From Bacteroidales bacterium UBA5349 (GTDB lineage Bacteria > Bacteroidota > Bacteroidia > Bacteroidales > Tenuifilaceae): a stretch of 64,000 nt of DNA. Numbering within the stretch: the stretch's first letter is position 1; the number at the start of each line of letters is the position of its first letter. Below are positions 43,956-53,774 of the stretch, one piece after another. The position numbers and the translations under genes are program-made. Below the pieces are notes generated by a model. The model saw only the letters and a list, made by a program, of their open reading frames with translations, was not told where the DNA came from and made no database searches. The stretch lies in NCBI GenBank assembly GCA_002410065.1, contig DHQB01000023.1, positions 130,176 through 194,175 on the forward strand, given 5' to 3'.

Positions 43956-45830
43956 ATGATTCCCTATTTACAAGTTGAAGATATTAGCAAATCGTTTGGC
44001 GATTTAGTTTTGTTTCAAGATATTAGGTTTACAGTTGGAAAAGATCAACGCGTAGGTCTAATCGCTCGGAACGGTGCCGGAAAATCGACGCTGTTGAAGA
44101 TAATTACAGGAGTAGAGTCGAAGGATTCAGGTAACATAGTTTGGCAAAACGATTTGCAGGTAGGATACCTCGATCAGAATCCAACGCTAGATTCCGAGAG
44201 ATCGATAATAGAGAATGTTTTTGCATCGGCTGGCGAAAAGGCTAAAGCAATTTTCAGTTATCAAAAAGCCTTGGCGTTAGGAGCTAAAGGCGACATGCAA
44301 AGCGCCCTTGATTTAATGGAAAAGCATAATGCATGGGATGTGGAGATTAAAGCTCGTCAAATTCTTACCGACCTCAAGATTACCGATTTAGGTCAACACG
44401 TTTCAACCCTTTCGGGGGGTCAGCAAAAAAGGGTGGCACTTGCGGCTGCTTTGGTGAGCGAACCCGATTTTTTAATTCTTGATGAGCCTACTAACCACCT
44501 TGATTTAGATATGGTTGAATGGCTTGAGGATTACCTAAAAAACAGCCGGATTACTCTGTTAATGGTAACGCACGACAGGTTCTTCTTAAACAGAGTTTGC
44601 ACTGATATCATTGAGATTGACCATAAAGAGATATTCTGGTACAAGGGAAACTATTCCTACTTTATCGAAAAGCGCCAGGAGCGAATTGATGCCCGAACGG
44701 CTCAAGTTGACAAAGCATCAAACCTATTTAAAAAGGAACTCGATTGGATGAGGCGCTCACCGCAAGCCAGAACAACAAAAGCCAAATACCGAATAGATGC
44801 ATTCTATGAGATTAGGGAAAAGGCTACCCAACGATTTGGCAACAACGATGTTCGAATAAAAGTTGGTGCAGCTAGGTTAGGGAAAAAGATTCTTGAGGCA
44901 AAGGGATTGCATAAATCGTTTGGCGATATTGCAATTCTGAATGATTTTTCGTACACCTTTAACCGATTTGAGCGTTTGGGCATTGTGGGCGATAATGGTA
45001 CGGGTAAATCAACTTTTATTAATGTCATTACCCAGTCAATTCCATCCGATAAAGGGACTATTGAAGTGGGCGAAACGGTTGTGTTTGGCTATTACCGGCA
45101 GGAAGGAATGAAAATAAACGACAACCTAAGGGTTATTGATGCTGCTCGCGAGATAGCCGAAGTAGTTACCCTTGGTGATGGAAAAACATTATCGACATCG
45201 CAGTTTCTCGCAATGTTTCTGTTTGAACCCGATGTGCAAAATGCATTCGTTAGCAAGTTAAGTGGAGGCGAGAAACGCAGACTTTATCTGTTGACAATAC
45301 TAATGCGAAGTCCCAATTTTCTTATTCTCGACGAGCCAACCAACGATTTGGATATTGAAACCCTTAATGTACTGGAATCATACCTTGAAAACTTTCCTGG
45401 AGTTGTTCTGGTTGTATCGCACGATAGGCATTTTCTGGATAAGGTGGTTGACGGACTTCTAATTTTTGAGGGGAATGGCGAGATAAGTGGATTCCCTGGT
45501 GCATATACCGATTATTACGAATGGAAGAAAGAGCAGCAAATAATTATACAAAAGGAAAAGCCAGTACAGGAGAAGGCCAAGCCAAAACCTAGCAGCCAAA
45601 AACAAAGGAAACTGAGTTTTACGGAACGGAACGAAATGGAAAGCCTATCAGTTGATATTGAAAGCCTTGAGAATGAAAAGGCTGAGATTGAATCTGAGAT
45701 AAACAGTACTTCTCTGCATCACGACGACCTAATGCGTAAATCGCAAAGGATAGCACAGATTATTGAAATACTTGACAGCAAGGGTGAGCGATGGCTAGAA
45801 TTAATGGAGATAGACGAGAATGCAGGTTGA
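43956..45830 (+). CDS. ABC-F family ATP-binding protein
   Basis: A 624-residue cytoplasmic ABC-F protein with two nucleotide-binding domains and no membrane part. Domain 1 (about 1-240) has Walker A ARNGAGKST, signature LSGGQQKR and Walker B FLILDEPTNHLD. A linker helix pair carries SPQARTTKAKYRIDAF. Domain 2 (about 310-530) has GDNGTGKST, LSGGEKRR and LDEPTNDLD. A C-terminal coiled coil follows (about 555-620). Such proteins act on the ribosome in translation or antibiotic protection (Uup/EttA/YfmR groups). The coiled-coil tail fits the Uup-like group. It is monocistronic. Confidence 0.95.
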   Translation: MIPYLQVEDISKSFGDLVLFQDIRFTVGKDQRVGLIARNGAGKSTLLKIITGVESKDSGNIVWQNDLQVGYLDQNPTLDSERSIIENVFASAGEKAKAIFSYQKALALGAKGDMQSALDLMEKHNAWDVEIKARQILTDLKITDLGQHVSTLSGGQQKRVALAAALVSEPDFLILDEPTNHLDLDMVEWLEDYLKNSRITLLMVTHDRFFLNRVCTDIIEIDHKEIFWYKGNYSYFIEKRQERIDARTAQVDKASNLFKKELDWMRRSPQARTTKAKYRIDAFYEIREKATQRFGNNDVRIKVGAARLGKKILEAKGLHKSFGDIAILNDFSYTFNRFERLGIVGDNGTGKSTFINVITQSIPSDKGTIEVGETVVFGYYRQEGMKINDNLRVIDAAREIAEVVTLGDGKTLSTSQFLAMFLFEPDVQNAFVSKLSGGEKRRLYLLTILMRSPNFLILDEPTNDLDIETLNVLESYLENFPGVVLVVSHDRHFLDKVVDGLLIFEGNGEISGFPGAYTDYYEWKKEQQIIIQKEKPVQEKAKPKPSSQKQRKLSFTERNEMESLSVDIESLENEKAEIESEINSTSLHHDDLMRKSQRIAQIIEILDSKGERWLELMEIDENAG

Positions 45831-45946
45831 ATGGGGTAGGCTAAATGAATTATTCAAAACATATTAACCATTGCCTTCCTTTCAACATAAACAGAAGAAG
45901 GTAATTATAGATTTTAAGGGGTAACAGAAACTTAAACCGTAATACA

Positions 45947-46921
45947 ATGCGAACAAAACTTTTTCTAATATCATTCCTTTCGGCTTTTGTGCTTTTATTA
46001 TCTTGCCAAAACACTAAAAACCAAAAGGTTAATAATTGGGCAATAGCCATACACGGAGGTGCTGGTGCAATGACTCCTGAAAATTATACCCCAGAACAAA
46101 TTGCTGAATATAGGGCAGAACTCAATGCTGCTTTAAATATTGGGGTTTCCATTTTAAAAAGCGGAGGGTCAAGCCTAGATGCAGTGGAGCAGGTTGTTCG
46201 GTATTTAGAGGACTGCCCACTTTTTAATGCTGGTCGTGGTGCCGTATTTACAAACGATGGTAAAAATGAGTTGGATGCAGCAATAATGTTTGGCAAAGAT
46301 TTATCAGCAGGAGCAGTTGCTGGTGTTGGTGATATTAAGAACCCTATTTCGGCAGCCCGAAAGGTAATGGAGAGTTCCCCACATGTATTAATGGTAGGGA
46401 AGGGGGCTTCTCTTTTTGCTTCGCAAAATGGAGTTCAAATGGTTGATAGCACATACTTTTTTACAGAAGATCGTTATCAGGCTTTGCAACGAGCACTCGA
46501 ACGTGACAGGAAGATGGGTACAGTAGGCTGTGTTGCCCTTGATATTGAGGGCAATTTGTCCGCAGCAACATCAACTGGTGGTATGACCAATAAGCGTTAC
46601 GGCAGGGTAGGCGATGTGCCAATAATTGGAGCAGGAACCTATGCCAACAATAAAACATGTGCCGTTTCGGCAACAGGGCATGGCGAGTTCTTTATCCGTT
46701 ACACGGTTGCTCACGATATTTCTGCATTAATGGAGTACAAAGGACTTCGGTTGGATGAGGCTTCTGATGAAGTAATCAAGAAAAAGTTGGTTGATGTAGG
46801 CGGAGAGGGTGGAATTATTGCTGTTGACAAATGGGGAAACGTTCACCTTACTTTTAATACCTCTGGTATGTATAGGGGTTATGCAACTGAAAAGGGTGAA
46901 ATAAAAGTAGAAATTTTTTAG
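45947..46921 (+). CDS. Isoaspartyl peptidase/L-asparaginase (Ntn-hydrolase, plant type)
   Basis: A 324-residue exported lipoprotein with signal FVLLLSC at about residue 20. It belongs to the N-terminal-nucleophile asparaginases that cleave themselves before a catalytic threonine. The motif KMGTVGCVALDIEGNL contains that threonine. WAIAIHGGAGAM and GRGAVFTNDGKNELDAAIM are family hallmarks, and ATSTGGMTNKRYGRVGDVPIIGAGTYA forms the substrate pocket. Exported lipoprotein forms are common in Bacteroidota. It probably degrades isoaspartyl peptides or asparagine outside the cytoplasm. Confidence 0.95.
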   Translation: MRTKLFLISFLSAFVLLLSCQNTKNQKVNNWAIAIHGGAGAMTPENYTPEQIAEYRAELNAALNIGVSILKSGGSSLDAVEQVVRYLEDCPLFNAGRGAVFTNDGKNELDAAIMFGKDLSAGAVAGVGDIKNPISAARKVMESSPHVLMVGKGASLFASQNGVQMVDSTYFFTEDRYQALQRALERDRKMGTVGCVALDIEGNLSAATSTGGMTNKRYGRVGDVPIIGAGTYANNKTCAVSATGHGEFFIRYTVAHDISALMEYKGLRLDEASDEVIKKKLVDVGGEGGIIAVDKWGNVHLTFNTSGMYRGYATEKGEIKVEIF

Positions 46922-47025
46922 TAGAGGGATCTATCTAAAGGGTTTAATTCTACTTCCTTTACCTAAGGATCCGCAGATTGATGCAAACTTCTTATTTATA
47001 TTTATCGAAAAACAAAGCCCTTTAC

Positions 47026-49347
47026 ATGCATAAAATCAATACTGAGAAATTATTTACCTGGTTACTGTTTAGCTTAACTATAATTATTTCATTAGTCCCA
47101 TTTTTTAGAATTGGTCTTACTACGGCTGATGATCTTGATAATTACATGGAGTATCTTGGGCATGGACTCTTTAAAGAGGCATGGATGTATGCAAAATATG
47201 CAGGTCGATTTTATTTTATTATTACAAAACCTCTTTACTCTTTACCCTATATTGGAGATAATTTTTTAATAACCAAGGTGATTCAAAGTTTCTCTTTGCT
47301 ACTATCCTATTCCTTGTTTTCAATTCTCATTAAAAAGATTTTCAAATCTAAAGAATTAGCACTCGCTCTATTTCTATTACTTATTGTGGCTACACCAGTT
47401 TCACAGAATTTCTTTTTACCCTTTATCGCCTATCCTTTCTATTTTACCTTTAGTTTCTCAATCTTAATTTGTTCATTATTGCTATTTTTAAAATACACAG
47501 AAACAAATAACTATAAGTATATAATTTTTTCTGCGATAGTCCTTTTTATTGCAATTCTATTCTATGAGACATATCTTGTTTTTCTTCTATTTATATGCTT
47601 TTTTATTTTCTTTAGGAATTTGTATTCCCTTGGAAGTTTTCAAAAATTATTTAGTAATAAGATATTTTACAAAGAGCTAATACCAATTATTTCAGTTGCA
47701 GTTTTATACCTCTTACTTTACTTTGGTTTTCGACAAATATTTTTAAACGAAGACGAATTATACATAGGGAGTTCTTTTGTAAAAAGTTTTAGTTTTGCAA
47801 ACTACCTCACATTAATACTTAAGTTAACAAAGACAATTTTACCAACAAAATTGTATTACCTATCTCAAGATCTTATTGTTCAAAATTCTTTATCTCCTAG
47901 CGGTCACTTAAATAATTTTTGGTATATATTACAAAATTCCAAGTTATTGTCGATTGTAAATACAATAATTCAGATGTTTTTATTTGTATTTATAGCCTTG
48001 CGTTTTGATAAGAAAATAACGTATAAAAGAGTTATAATTGGGATACTTGTAGCTTTCTTATTTGCTATTTCGGCTCACTCAATTTTAGGAATTGCTGAAA
48101 AATACAATGCTGTAGAATATGCCCATATCAGGGGGTATGTTACATCATACTATTCGTATTTTGGGGTTTGGTTGATTATTTTACTGCTATCATACCTAAT
48201 AATTAAATTGACCCATAAAATTAAATACATTAAGTATGGTATAATCGTTGTTTTGGGTCTTGGAATTGGTTATGTATCAATTATCACCTCTTATACAAAT
48301 GAACACTTAAGTAGGGGTTGGGAAAAGAGTAAACTTCGGAATGCATTATTGGATAACCTCCTCGAAGATGGCGCATTTAACAAAGTGGACAATGGTTCTA
48401 TTCTCTACTCTCCCGAAATGCATGGTTCGGACCCATTGGGTGGTTTTCTTTTAGCACATGATTTTACTTGGGCCGAATACATTAAGATTAAATATGAGAG
48501 AGACTTTTATTTTGCTAAAAATCCGAACAACCTAGAGTTCTTAATAAATCAATACCCTGAAGCAAAGGTTTATAGATTCACAAAAAAACATACTCAAAAA
48601 AACACAAACTTTATGTTTGTCTTAGCAGAAATAAACAAATCAACTATTGATTTTGATAAAGGAATCGATTTGTTTATGAATGCAACATGTAATAAAGCCG
48701 ATATTTATTATTACTCAGCAACAAAAGATTTCACGTTTATCTTTCGCACTAAAGACTCTGAAAACAAAAGTGCAAAAGTTAACGATGGCGGAAGCATTAA
48801 GCTAATTAGTGGATTTAACCAAGTAAGAATAAATAGCATAGACAAAAATGATAAAATATGCTCATTCACTATCGAGTCAGAGGCTGAAATGTTTTCTGAA
48901 ATGTTTTCGATTGCAAATATGACTTCGAGTTGTACTAACATAATTTGCGTTGTTGATAACAACAGAGTTTTAGCAAATTTCAGTAACGATATTGAAAACC
49001 CAATATTTGTTGATAGTACAAATGCATATCCCATCGAGTTTATACCAGAAATATCATTAGAACCAGGATATTCAACCATATCATTATCTGCAAAATTGGA
49101 AATAATAAACCATCAAAAAGATAAAGACATTACGATTGTAGTAGAAATTAGAGATAGCAAGGGGAAAAATGTTTTTTGGCAAGACTATGCATATCAGAAT
49201 ATTTCTATAATCAATTTCGTTCAAACCATAGATTTAAAAGGTTTAAAACGTCACCATTCAACAAGTTTGAAGTTTTATATATGGAATTCTGGAAAGGGCG
49301 AATTCACAGTTAATAGAATTAGCAATATTTCAGTCAAAATAATTTGA
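47026..49347 (+). CDS. GT-C-like polytopic glycosyltransferase, copy 1
   Basis: A 773-residue protein with about 12 membrane helices in residues 1-430 and a soluble, probably beta-rich C-terminal domain (about 440-773). The first outward loop contains TTADDLDNYM, an acidic motif like the catalytic Asp/Glu loop of GT-C glycosyltransferases that use polyprenyl-phosphate sugars. The start at 47026 (MHKINTEKLF) is chosen because it makes the protein exactly as long as its paralogue at 50424 and aligns with MYKINTEKLF. An in-frame ATG at 46978 is possible. It is one of two copies around a GT2 gene, so it probably decorates a surface glycan. No exact family is assigned. Confidence 0.75.
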   Translation: MHKINTEKLFTWLLFSLTIIISLVPFFRIGLTTADDLDNYMEYLGHGLFKEAWMYAKYAGRFYFIITKPLYSLPYIGDNFLITKVIQSFSLLLSYSLFSILIKKIFKSKELALALFLLLIVATPVSQNFFLPFIAYPFYFTFSFSILICSLLLFLKYTETNNYKYIIFSAIVLFIAILFYETYLVFLLFICFFIFFRNLYSLGSFQKLFSNKIFYKELIPIISVAVLYLLLYFGFRQIFLNEDELYIGSSFVKSFSFANYLTLILKLTKTILPTKLYYLSQDLIVQNSLSPSGHLNNFWYILQNSKLLSIVNTIIQMFLFVFIALRFDKKITYKRVIIGILVAFLFAISAHSILGIAEKYNAVEYAHIRGYVTSYYSYFGVWLIILLLSYLIIKLTHKIKYIKYGIIVVLGLGIGYVSIITSYTNEHLSRGWEKSKLRNALLDNLLEDGAFNKVDNGSILYSPEMHGSDPLGGFLLAHDFTWAEYIKIKYERDFYFAKNPNNLEFLINQYPEAKVYRFTKKHTQKNTNFMFVLAEINKSTIDFDKGIDLFMNATCNKADIYYYSATKDFTFIFRTKDSENKSAKVNDGGSIKLISGFNQVRINSIDKNDKICSFTIESEAEMFSEMFSIANMTSSCTNIICVVDNNRVLANFSNDIENPIFVDSTNAYPIEFIPEISLEPGYSTISLSAKLEIINHQKDKDITIVVEIRDSKGKNVFWQDYAYQNISIINFVQTIDLKGLKRHHSTSLKFYIWNSGKGEFTVNRISNISVKII

Positions 49348-49374
49348 TGGCAGTTAGCGATGTTTTAGATTGCA

Positions 49375-49404
49375 TTGTTAAAATATGTATTTAGGTTACA
49401 TTTG
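49375..49404 (+). promoter_or_regulatory. Promoter of the GT2 gene (-33 TTG, -7 TACATTTG)
   Basis: A -33 TTG at 49375-49377 and a perfect TAnnTTTG at 49397-49404 are separated by 19 bases, the usual spacing for Bacteroidota sigma-70. The ATG of the GT2 gene follows 35 bases downstream. Confidence 0.65.
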
Positions 49405-49438
49405 TCAGAGTATAGTAGTATAATTAATATACCTTAAT

Positions 49439-50413
49439 ATGAAATTAAATTACCCAAAAACAACAAATAGCAAGACAAGTATATCCTTGATTGTTTCAGT
49501 ATTTAACGAGGAGGAGGTTTTATCTAACTTTTGGTTAGCTATTAAATCAACAATTAAGACGGACTTGATTGATTTTGATTGTCAGGTGGTGTTTGTAAAC
49601 GATGGGAGTTCCGACAAAAGCCAATCGATTATAAATGGCTTTATGAAGGAAGACAATGATGGTATTAGGGTAAAATCCATTGAGTTCTCGACAAATTTCG
49701 GACATGAGGCGGCAATGATTGCAGGAATTGACAATACCGACGACGACATTGTAATATGTATGGATGCCGACTTACAGCATCCCCCGTCAGCTATAAAGCA
49801 CATGCTTGAAAAGTATAACGAGGGATTCGAAATTGTATTAATGAACAGAACAAAGCGGCATGATAAAAAGTTTTTCAGTAACGCCATGTCAAAGCTATTC
49901 TATGTTGTAATCGACCTTTTATCAGACACCCATTTTGAGAAAAATGCATCCGATTTTTTCATGATATCAAAGAATGTTTCTACAGTCCTTAAAAATGAAT
50001 ATCGCGAAAGGAATCGTTTCCTAAGAGGTTATATTCAAATACTTGGGTTTAATATAACTACTCTTGAATTTGAAGCTCCGGCCAGAAGTGCAGGTAAAAG
50101 CAATTACTCTTTCAAAAGCCTTTTAAAGCTTGCATCAACTGCTATTTTTGCGTTCTCAAATAAACCACTAATAATTTCATTAGCGTTCTCGCTATTGTTC
50201 TTACTTTTCTCTTTAGGATTAATGATCTTTAGCCTAATAGTTTATTTCTTTGGAGACACACCACCGTCAGGATATACTACTTTAATAATGTTTCAAAGTA
50301 TAGGGTTTACAATTCTATGTTTTTTAATATCAATACTGTCGATCTATTTTGGAAAAAGTCTTTCAGAACTCCGGGATAGGCCTATTTATTTAATAAAAAG
50401 CATCAAACAATAA
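49439..50413 (+). CDS. GT2 glycosyltransferase of the GtrB/DPM1-like type
   Basis: A 324-residue enzyme that probably loads a sugar onto polyprenyl phosphate. The GT-A domain (about 10-235) starts with SLIVSVFNEEEVLSNF, contains VFVNDGSSDKS and the metal-binding IVICMDADLQHPPSAI, and has the HRR-like ERNRFLRGYI. Two C-terminal membrane helices (about 240-310) anchor it. This is the layout of bactoprenol glucosyltransferase GtrB and of ArnC. GT-C enzymes take the sugar from that lipid carrier, and such enzymes lie on both sides, only 10 bases away on the right. The three genes form a coherent glycan-modification unit. Confidence 0.92.
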   Translation: MKLNYPKTTNSKTSISLIVSVFNEEEVLSNFWLAIKSTIKTDLIDFDCQVVFVNDGSSDKSQSIINGFMKEDNDGIRVKSIEFSTNFGHEAAMIAGIDNTDDDIVICMDADLQHPPSAIKHMLEKYNEGFEIVLMNRTKRHDKKFFSNAMSKLFYVVIDLLSDTHFEKNASDFFMISKNVSTVLKNEYRERNRFLRGYIQILGFNITTLEFEAPARSAGKSNYSFKSLLKLASTAIFAFSNKPLIISLAFSLLFLLFSLGLMIFSLIVYFFGDTPPSGYTTLIMFQSIGFTILCFLISILSIYFGKSLSELRDRPIYLIKSIKQ

Positions 50414-50423
50414 AGCCATTTAC

Positions 50424-52745
50424 ATGTATAAAATCAATACAGAGAAACTATTTATCTGGTTGCTGTTTAGCTTAACCATAATTATTTCATTGGCTCCATT
50501 CTTTAAAATTGGGTTTACCACTGCCGACGATTTAGAGAATTACATGAGCTTAATTAAACGCCAACTGTTTAACGAGGCATGGATTTATGCAAAAGGTGCT
50601 GGTCGATTTTACTTCATTTTCACAAAACCGTTGTATTCTTTGCCATACATTGGTGAAAGCTTCATAGTAACCAAGATAATTCAAAGTTTTTCTTTAGTGC
50701 TATCGTACTCATTATTTTCACTCCTTATTAATAAGCTTTTTAAGTCTAAGGAGCTAGCCCTTGCTTTATTCCTTTTGCTTATTATGGCAACCCCGGCATC
50801 AGCGAATTACTATTTGCCTTTTATTGCCTACCCTTTTTATTTCTCTTTTAGCTTCTCAATCTTAATTTGCTCATTTTTGCTCTTTATAAGGTACACAGAA
50901 ACCCAAAAGTATAAATACGTTATTTATTCTGCGGTAGTCCTTTTTATAGCAATTCTATTCTACGAAACCTATCTTGTTTTTCTAGTGTTTCTTTGTTTTT
51001 ATATTTTCTTTAGAAATTTCCCTTCATTAGAAAACCTAAAGAGTCTATTCAAGAATAAAAAATTTTATAAAGAGTTAATTCCAATAGTCTCAGTTGCAGT
51101 TCTATATGTTGCATTATACTTTGGGTTTCGACAGATATTTTTAGGTGAAACAGATTTATACCACGGAAGTTCTTTTGCAAAAAATTTCAGCTTTACAAAC
51201 TATTTTAAACTAATTGGCAAGCTAACTCATGCTATTCTGCCAATTAATTTGTTCAATCGGTCGCAAAGTTTTATTATCCAAAATTCTTTATCTCCAATCG
51301 GGCATATAAATAATTTCCGGCATATTTTACTGAACTCCAATTTAATATCCATTGTAAATGCGATAATTCAGATATTTTTTTTTGCATTTATTGCTTTACG
51401 TTTTGATAAAAAGATAACCTATAAAAGTATTTTAATAGGGATAATTGTCGCTTCATTATTTGCAATTTCGGCTCATTCAATCTTGGGCGTTGCCGAAAAA
51501 TACAATGCTATTGAATATGCATATATCAAAGGCTATGTAACTTCCTTTTATTCGTATTTCGGAATTTGGGTGATTATTTTACTCCTATTTTACCTAATGA
51601 TTAAATGGGTTAATAGAATTAAATGTCTTAAGTACGGTGTAATCTTAGCTTTGAGTCTTGTAATTGGTTATATATCAATAATAACGTCTTATACTAATGA
51701 TCACGTAAGTAGGGGCTGGGAAAAAAGTCAACTCCGATTTACTTTGCTAGACGATCTCTTTAAAGAAGGAGCATTTAACAAGGTGGATAACGGCTCTGTT
51801 TTTTATACTCCCGAAATGTATGATTCTGATCCGTTGGGCTACGTTCTTGCTGCACAAAACTTTAATTGGTCTAACTACATTCATGTTAAATTTGATAGAG
51901 TATTTTTTACAGCCAAAAATCCGCAAGAATTACAATTATTAATAAACCAGAATCCTGAGGCAAAAGTTTATAGATTTATAAAAAATCATACCCAAAAACT
52001 CACAAACTTTATGTTTGTTGTTGCCGAAATCAATAAAGAAACTATTGATTTTAATAGAGGTACTGATTTATTTATGAATGCAACTTGTAATAAAGCCGAT
52101 ATTCATTATTACTCAGCAACAAAGGATTTTATGTTCATCTTTCATCCCAAAGATTCTGAAAACAAAAAAGCTGAAATAAATGGTTTTGATTTTATTGAAC
52201 TACATAGTGGGTATAACCAAATAAAAGTTATTAGCCTAGACAAACATGATAAGATAAGTTCATTCTCAATTGAGTCAGAGGTCGAAATGTATTCTGAAAT
52301 GTTTTCAATTTCAAATATGATTTCGGATTACACACAACAAATAAGAATTTTAGAAAATGATAGTATCTCAATACACCATTATAGCGATATTGAAGCCTCA
52401 ATCGTTGTTGAAAGCACTGATGTTTTCCCATTAAGATTTACTCCACAAATCACTTTAAAATCCTCATATTTAAACATATTGTTAACTGCAAAATTAGAGA
52501 TAAGTAATTACACAAAAGATGAAAACATTCAGATTGTAGTAGAGATTAGAAATAACAAAAACAATGTTATTTATTGGGACAGCAAAGCATATTCTGACTT
52601 TTCATTAATTAATTTTGATCATGTCATAAACTTAAAAGGTGTAAAAAACTATAATCAGGCAAGCCTAAAGTTTTATTTATGGAATCCTAATGGTTGTGAG
52701 TTTACAATTGATAGGATCAGCAATATTTCGGTTAAAATATTTTAG
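50424..52745 (+). CDS. GT-C-like polytopic glycosyltransferase, copy 2
   Basis: A 773-residue paralogue of the protein at 47026, of identical length and colinear along its whole length (MYKINTEKLF, TTADDLENYM, LPYIGESF, GWEKSQLR, the C-terminal FYLWNPNGCEFTIDRISNISVKIF). The membrane half is more conserved than the soluble half. It begins 10 bases after the GT2 stop. The shared context AAAGCC-TTTACATG just before both start codons shows that the duplication included the translation start region. Divergence in the C-terminal domains suggests different acceptor sugars. The function is inferred from fold and neighbours. Confidence 0.75.
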   Translation: MYKINTEKLFIWLLFSLTIIISLAPFFKIGFTTADDLENYMSLIKRQLFNEAWIYAKGAGRFYFIFTKPLYSLPYIGESFIVTKIIQSFSLVLSYSLFSLLINKLFKSKELALALFLLLIMATPASANYYLPFIAYPFYFSFSFSILICSFLLFIRYTETQKYKYVIYSAVVLFIAILFYETYLVFLVFLCFYIFFRNFPSLENLKSLFKNKKFYKELIPIVSVAVLYVALYFGFRQIFLGETDLYHGSSFAKNFSFTNYFKLIGKLTHAILPINLFNRSQSFIIQNSLSPIGHINNFRHILLNSNLISIVNAIIQIFFFAFIALRFDKKITYKSILIGIIVASLFAISAHSILGVAEKYNAIEYAYIKGYVTSFYSYFGIWVIILLLFYLMIKWVNRIKCLKYGVILALSLVIGYISIITSYTNDHVSRGWEKSQLRFTLLDDLFKEGAFNKVDNGSVFYTPEMYDSDPLGYVLAAQNFNWSNYIHVKFDRVFFTAKNPQELQLLINQNPEAKVYRFIKNHTQKLTNFMFVVAEINKETIDFNRGTDLFMNATCNKADIHYYSATKDFMFIFHPKDSENKKAEINGFDFIELHSGYNQIKVISLDKHDKISSFSIESEVEMYSEMFSISNMISDYTQQIRILENDSISIHHYSDIEASIVVESTDVFPLRFTPQITLKSSYLNILLTAKLEISNYTKDENIQIVVEIRNNKNNVIYWDSKAYSDFSLINFDHVINLKGVKNYNQASLKFYLWNPNGCEFTIDRISNISVKIF

Positions 52746-52801
52746 CAGTAATTAATTGCATTTTAAATGTTTAAGCAAACAAAATCTTAACACGTAATAA
52801 T

Positions 52802-53515
52802 ATGATTTCAAAATACCCCAAAACCCGAACTATTTTACCCGATGATTATAAAAAAATCTACAATGATCATTACTATAAAAATCGTGAGGGGCAAACTTCT
52901 GCATCATTCTTATCGAAAATGATGGAATCGTGGTTACATAAAAAAGTAGCAAAAGACCTATCAAACAGCACTGATAGATATACCCTCGAAATTGGAGCCG
53001 GAACTCTAAATCAGTTGCAATATGAAAATACTAAACCATACGATATTATTGAACCATTTACAGCCCTTTATAAAAACTCAAAATATTTATCCCAAATTGA
53101 TAATATCTACAATGATATTGATGACATTGAGGTATCCCCGAAATATGACAGGATTACATCCATTGCAACATTTGAGCATATAACTGATTTGCCAAAAGTT
53201 GTTGCAAAAACATGTCAATTATTAAAAACAGGAGGCACATTGCGGGTTTCTATTCCCAATGAGGGCACAATCCTTTGGAAGCTTGGCTGGAAATTAACAA
53301 CAGGACTAGAATTTAGATTAAAATACAAGTTGAAATACGAAACTTTACTTAAACATGAGCATGTAAATAATGCAGATGAAATAGAAGATGTGCTCAACTA
53401 CTTTTACTCAAATGTAAAATGTTCGTGCTTTGGATTAAACCGAAGGTTTGCATTTTATAGGTTTTATGAATGCTCTGAACCTAAAATAAGTGTTGCTGAA
53501 GATTATTTAAAATAA
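52802..53515 (+). CDS. Class I SAM-dependent methyltransferase
   Basis: A 237-residue cytoplasmic methyltransferase. The SAM motif is YTLEIGAGTLNQL (about residues 60-72), with the acidic residue of motif II in DIIEPF. ITSIATFEHITDLPKVV and LLKTGGTLRVSIPNEG are the usual motif IV and VI segments of the Methyltransf_11/23 group. The substrate is unknown. It follows the glycosyltransferase cassette after 56 bases on the same strand, so methylation of a glycan or a lipid-linked sugar is plausible. Confidence 0.85.
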   Translation: MISKYPKTRTILPDDYKKIYNDHYYKNREGQTSASFLSKMMESWLHKKVAKDLSNSTDRYTLEIGAGTLNQLQYENTKPYDIIEPFTALYKNSKYLSQIDNIYNDIDDIEVSPKYDRITSIATFEHITDLPKVVAKTCQLLKTGGTLRVSIPNEGTILWKLGWKLTTGLEFRLKYKLKYETLLKHEHVNNADEIEDVLNYFYSNVKCSCFGLNRRFAFYRFYECSEPKISVAEDYLK

Positions 53516-53774
53516 TTTCTAATTTTTACTTAATTAATCATTGCCATTCTTGACTCTAAACTTCTTGGACAAATTCAGCACTTTGGTTAAAGGGAGCAGT
53601 AAAAGATGAAAAGTTATTTTAAAAGTTGTAACTAAATATTTTTAAAGCACACAGTTTTTTTTCAATAAAAATTATTAAATTGCTTATAGTTCTTTTTTTA
53701 ATTTATTCCGACAATAAAATGCGGAGGCGAAAACCGAAAAGCCTTATGAGTAGGTAACCCTAATTCTTTTTAAA
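53516..53774 (+). other. Intergenic leader with a 12-codon mini-ORF
   Basis: The last 60 bases hold a mini-ORF, MRRRKPKSLMSR, from ATG 53719 to TAA 53757, 17 bases before the next start codon. It also contains an AGGC/GCCT mini-stem. It could be a leader peptide for the small membrane protein or chance. Otherwise the region is AT-rich and empty. Confidence 0.25.

Noticed and set aside
46978..47025. Upstream ATG of the first GT-C-like protein
   Set aside because: The paralogue has no matching extension, and homology between the two copies begins just before the ATG at 47026.
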